Part shown: positions 5,917 through 8,308 of the stretch, piece by piece
How the letters are laid out: each line of letters begins with the position of its first letter
How positions within the stretch are numbered: the first letter of the stretch is position 1
Assembly (NCBI GenBank): GCA_007132865.1
Contig: SLNU01000148.1
Coordinates: 1 to 8,308 of the forward strand
Origin: Bacteroidales bacterium
GTDB lineage: Bacteria; Bacteroidota; Bacteroidia; Bacteroidales; UBA7960
Direction: 5' to 3'
DNA length: 8,308 bases
Program-made: the position numbers and the translations under genes
Notes under the pieces: model-generated
What the model was told of the DNA's origin: nothing
Database searches by the model: none
Seen by the model: only the letters and a program-made list of their open reading frames with translations

Positions 5917-6561
5917 AAGACAAGACCCACAAGCCCAAATGAAGATATTCTGGCCATCCGCGAAATCATGGAGCGGTCTTCCAAGTTCTTGTCAATAAAC
6001 GGATTGGCAGGTGTTTTAGCAGGCATTGTTGCCTTGGTCGGGGCAGCATTTTCCTGGTTGATAATCCTGGGCGCCGGCAGGACGACCTATGGTGACCTGT
6101 TGCAAAATGTCGGTGACCCCGCGGTGGCGGCCGCGTGGATGGGCCTCGCACTGATCGCGGCAATCGTACTTGTTTTTGCTGTGACAGGGGCAGTATTTTT
6201 TTCACACAGAAAAGCCCGGAAGGCCGGTCAAAAACTATGGACGGTCTCCACCAGAAATCTGCTGGTTCATTTCTTGATCCCGCTGGCTTCCGGCGGAATA
6301 TTTGTCCTCATCCTTGTCTTTGGGAATTACCTGGGACTGGTTCCTTCGGCAATGCTGATTTTCTACGGACTGTCACTTGTCAATGCAGGCAAATTCACAT
6401 TTGGAGAGATCCATTCGCTTGGGCTCACAGTAATTGCTTTGGGAATATTGGCAGGGTTTTTTCCCAGTTATGGTTTGCTTTTCTGGGCGATGGGATTTGG
6501 CCTGATGCATATCATTTACGGTTCCATAATGTATCATCTGCGTGAAAAGAAAGGAAGATAG
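5914..6561 (+). CDS. Six-helix integral membrane protein of the creD module
   Basis: The product is 215 residues with no recognisable catalytic motif. A short charged cytoplasmic-looking start (E-D-I-L-A-I-R-E-I-M-E-R) is followed by about six hydrophobic segments at residues ~27-53, 72-97, 116-138, 142-158, 165-184 and 187-207. The loop at ~98-115 is basic (H-R-K-A-R-K-A-G-Q-K) and the tail ends L-R-E-K-K-G-R, which suggests both face the cytoplasm. The ATG at 5914 follows a good TAnnTTTG promoter by about 20 bases. The gene ends 27 bases before the winged-helix regulator, with creD next. From memory, uncharacterised membrane proteins of this size often precede such a regulator/CreD pair in Bacteroidota, so it may be a partner or sensor for that regulator. 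That role is inference only. Confidence 0.85.
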   Translation: MKTRPTSPNEDILAIREIMERSSKFLSINGLAGVLAGIVALVGAAFSWLIILGAGRTTYGDLLQNVGDPAVAAAWMGLALIAAIVLVFAVTGAVFFSHRKARKAGQKLWTVSTRNLLVHFLIPLASGGIFVLILVFGNYLGLVPSAMLIFYGLSLVNAGKFTFGEIHSLGLTVIALGILAGFFPSYGLLFWAMGFGLMHIIYGSIMYHLREKKGR

Positions 6562-6588
6562 TCACTCTCTAAAAAGCCAGGATTTATT

Positions 6589-6885
6589 TTGAAGCATCCG
6601 ATATCAAACCTTCTGAAAGTATTCGATAGCCGCATCAGGCTTGGAATCATGTCGGCACTCATGGTAAACGACACGCTTGATTTTAATGCACTGAAGGAGC
6701 TGCTCGACCTGACCGACGGAAACCTCGCCAGCCATTTGAAATCGCTTGAACAGAAGAAGGTCATCAGCGTAACCAAGCGGTTTGTCGGAAGGAAGCCACG
6801 CACCTCCTACCACGTAACGGACCGGGGAGCGGACTTGTTTCGCAAACACCTGGAAGCGCTGGAAGAAATCATCAGGAATCAATAA
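6589..6885 (+). CDS. Winged-helix transcriptional regulator (HTH_34-like) of the creD module
   Basis: The product is 98 residues, about the usual full length of this one-domain family. It starts at a TTG (6589); the only ATG codons inside come too late, after the conserved R-I-R-L-G-I-M-S, so the TTG is well supported. Residues ~31-59 form the helix-turn-helix (F-N-A-L-K-E-L-L-D-L-T-D-G-N-L-A-S-H-L-K-S-L-E). Residues ~60-78 form the wing (I-S-V-T-K-R-F-V-G-R-K-P-R-T-S-Y-H-V-T). A C-terminal helix (D-L-F-R-K-H-L-E-A-L-E-E-I-I) is probably the dimer interface. There is no ligand or metal motif. It lies between the membrane protein (27-base gap) and creD (66-base gap). The near-identical dyads before the first gene and before creD make autoregulation of the module a reasonable hypothesis. 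Confidence 0.9.
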   Translation: MKHPISNLLKVFDSRIRLGIMSALMVNDTLDFNALKELLDLTDGNLASHLKSLEQKKVISVTKRFVGRKPRTSYHVTDRGADLFRKHLEALEEIIRNQ

Positions 6886-6916
6886 TTTTTCCGCAACATA
6901 AATGGTCATTTTTTTT

Positions 6917-6952
6917 AATCATTCACTTTGTTTTTCAAAGCACTTTTTAAAA
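6917..6952 (+). promoter_or_regulatory. Candidate operator/promoter, copy 2, directly before creD
   Basis: This repeats the element at the module start: AATCA (6917-6921), CTTTG (6926-6930), a five-base spacer, CAAAG (6936-6940), then CACTTTT, ending at the creD ATG. TTTCAAAGCACTTTT (6933-6947) is identical to 5897-5911. The -7-like box TCACTTTG (6923-6930) has one mismatch to TAnnTTTG and no convincing TTTG lies upstream, so any promoter here would be weaker than copy 1. It may allow creD to be expressed separately from the two genes before it. Confidence 0.45.
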
Positions 6953-8308
6953 TGGAAACAAACCACATTCAAAACTTCCTGAACAGCTACAGCTGGAAAA
7001 TGGTCATCGTTTCAGGACTGGCCATCGTGCTGCTGATCCCTTCATTCCTGATTCAGGACATAATCCGGGAGCGCATCACCCTGAGTGAAGAGGTGAAAAA
7101 TGAATTATACGGCCACTGGGGCGGGAGGCAAGTGATTGCCGGACCGGTGCTGAATGTGCCATACTCGGTGCCGGAATCGGGACAAGGCAATGCAGGGCTG
7201 ACTAATTCGGGGCTGGTTAATCCGGCACCGGGCATTGCAGGGGTCAGCACCACGGGTTTCTACGAAAGGCGCGGGGTTGCACACTTTTTACCGGAGTTCC
7301 TCCGGACAGACGCTACGCTTTACCCCGAAACAAGGAATCGCGGAACCTACAAAGTAGTGGTTTACGAGGGAAGGGTGCACATAAAAGCTTCGTTTGCTCC
7401 ACCGGATGTTTCAAATCTTGACCTTCAAAATGCCAAATACAACTGGGATGCCGCCTATTTCACGATTGGCATATCCGATATGCGGGGACTGAAAAACCTG
7501 CCTGAGCCAATAATCAATGATCAGAAATATGTTGTTAATCCAGGTGTTGCCGATACCGACCTGTTCCAATCCGGACTTACTGTAAAAACCGGACCGCTTG
7601 ATCCCGGCCTGCCGATCGAGTTCGATGTTGAATTGATTTTGAATGGCTCTGAAAACCTGTCTGTGGAGGTGCTTGGAAAAAAATCTGAAGTTTTTATGGC
7701 GTCAGATTGGCCAGCGCCAGCCTTTAGCGGGGGATTTCTTCCTGACGACCGAAGCGTTTCCTCAGACGGGTTTAATGCCAGTTGGCAGGTAACCCACCTG
7801 AACCGCAATTTCCCGCAACAATGGGTTGATAGCAAATTCAACACGCGCGATGCTCTATTGGGGGTTGACCTGCTTATCCCGATTGACCATTACCAGAAAT
7901 CCATGCGGTCGGTAAAATATGCCATATTGTTCATCGCCCTGAATTTCATCACCTTTATCTTCATAGAGATAAAAAGCAAAACCAGGATACACCCGTTCCA
8001 GTACACCCTGGTTGCTTTCGCCTTGCTGACGTTTTACACCCTTCTCATATCCCTGGGCGAACAAATTGGATTCAACCTGGCCTACCTTATATCGGCAGTG
8101 GCAGTCACGGTGCTGATCTCCTGGTATGCCGCCGGAATATTGAAAAACAGGCGCACTGCAGGCCTTGTCACCCTGCTGCAAACGGGTCTGTACTTGTTTC
8201 TTTTTACCATTTTACAGCTTCAGGACTATGCCATGCTGGCCGGAAGCGTCGGTTTGTTTTTGATCCTGGGCATTATCATGTGGGGGTCACAAAAGGTCAA
8301 ATGGTATC
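6952..8308 (+). CDS. creD: CreD-family inner-membrane envelope-integrity protein (runs off right edge)
   Basis: An open frame of 452 codons from the ATG at 6952 reaches the window edge with no stop. CreD proteins are roughly 430-460 residues and this one ends in Q-K-V-K-W-Y, close to the usual C-terminus, so probably only a few residues are missing. Residues ~15-36 are an N-terminal membrane helix, followed by the family signature R-I-T-L-S-E-E-V-K-N-E-L-Y and W-G-G-R-Q-V-I-A-G-P-V-L-N-V-P-Y. A large extracytoplasmic domain (~40-318) contains Y-P-E-T-R-N-R-G and F-T-I-G-I-S-D-M-R-G-L. After H-Y-Q-K-S-M-R-S-V-K-Y come about six helices (from ~321 to the end). In Escherichia coli CreD is induced by the CreBC system and affects colicin E2 tolerance and envelope integrity; its exact biochemistry is unknown. 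Here a winged-helix gene replaces CreBC as the neighbour, so control is probably different. Confidence 0.95.
   Translation, partial: METNHIQNFLNSYSWKMVIVSGLAIVLLIPSFLIQDIIRERITLSEEVKNELYGHWGGRQVIAGPVLNVPYSVPESGQGNAGLTNSGLVNPAPGIAGVSTTGFYERRGVAHFLPEFLRTDATLYPETRNRGTYKVVVYEGRVHIKASFAPPDVSNLDLQNAKYNWDAAYFTIGISDMRGLKNLPEPIINDQKYVVNPGVADTDLFQSGLTVKTGPLDPGLPIEFDVELILNGSENLSVEVLGKKSEVFMASDWPAPAFSGGFLPDDRSVSSDGFNASWQVTHLNRNFPQQWVDSKFNTRDALLGVDLLIPIDHYQKSMRSVKYAILFIALNFITFIFIEIKSKTRIHPFQYTLVAFALLTFYTLLISLGEQIGFNLAYLISAVAVTVLISWYAAGILKNRRTAGLVTLLQTGLYLFLFTILQLQDYAMLAGSVGLFLILGIIMWGSQKVKWY

Overview
The window looks like a piece of a Bacteroidota chromosome. Three things support this. Two proteins end in a Por/type IX secretion (T9SS) type A sorting domain. 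One gene carries the Fibrobacter succinogenes major paralogous (FISUMP) domain. Several starts are preceded by the phylum's TTTG / TAnnTTTG promoter pattern with little or no Shine-Dalgarno. Coding is dense, with no gene-free stretch above about 200 bases. I see no RNA gene, CRISPR array, insertion sequence or phage.

Layout. From 1 to 5712 everything is on the minus strand, so read it right to left. A cupredoxin lipoprotein (5712-5350) is followed by a soluble GAF-domain histidine kinase (5225-3978). Next is a broken surface-protein gene (3861-2585) with YadA-like head repeats, an S74-type chaperone domain, a coiled coil and a T9SS tail. A probable terminator separates it from a tight three-gene surface cluster: a cysteine-rich HYR-like protein with a T9SS tail (2431-1172), a secreted FISUMP protein (1158-139) and the start of an outer-membrane-barrel-like protein (113 to beyond the window edge). 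From 5914 to the right edge the plus strand carries a six-helix membrane protein, a winged-helix regulator and an almost complete CreD envelope-integrity protein. The two halves diverge across 5713-5913, where a promoter can be proposed on each side.

How the genes may work together. The left half is mostly cell-envelope and surface material: secreted or surface-anchored T9SS clients, a FISUMP protein and an outer-membrane barrel. The right half looks like a self-contained envelope module of regulator, membrane partner and CreD. A related promoter/leader element with a shared 15-base core occurs before the first gene of that module and again before creD, and is a candidate operator for the regulator encoded between them. 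The kinase has no response regulator beside it and is probably an orphan.

The most unusual items are that duplicated CTTTG-N5-CAAAG leader and the multiply damaged T9SS/S74 gene, which has a one-base frameshift, an in-frame TAA, an apparent deletion in the S74 core and a run of ten G on its coding strand upstream. I did not find a clearly new biological system.
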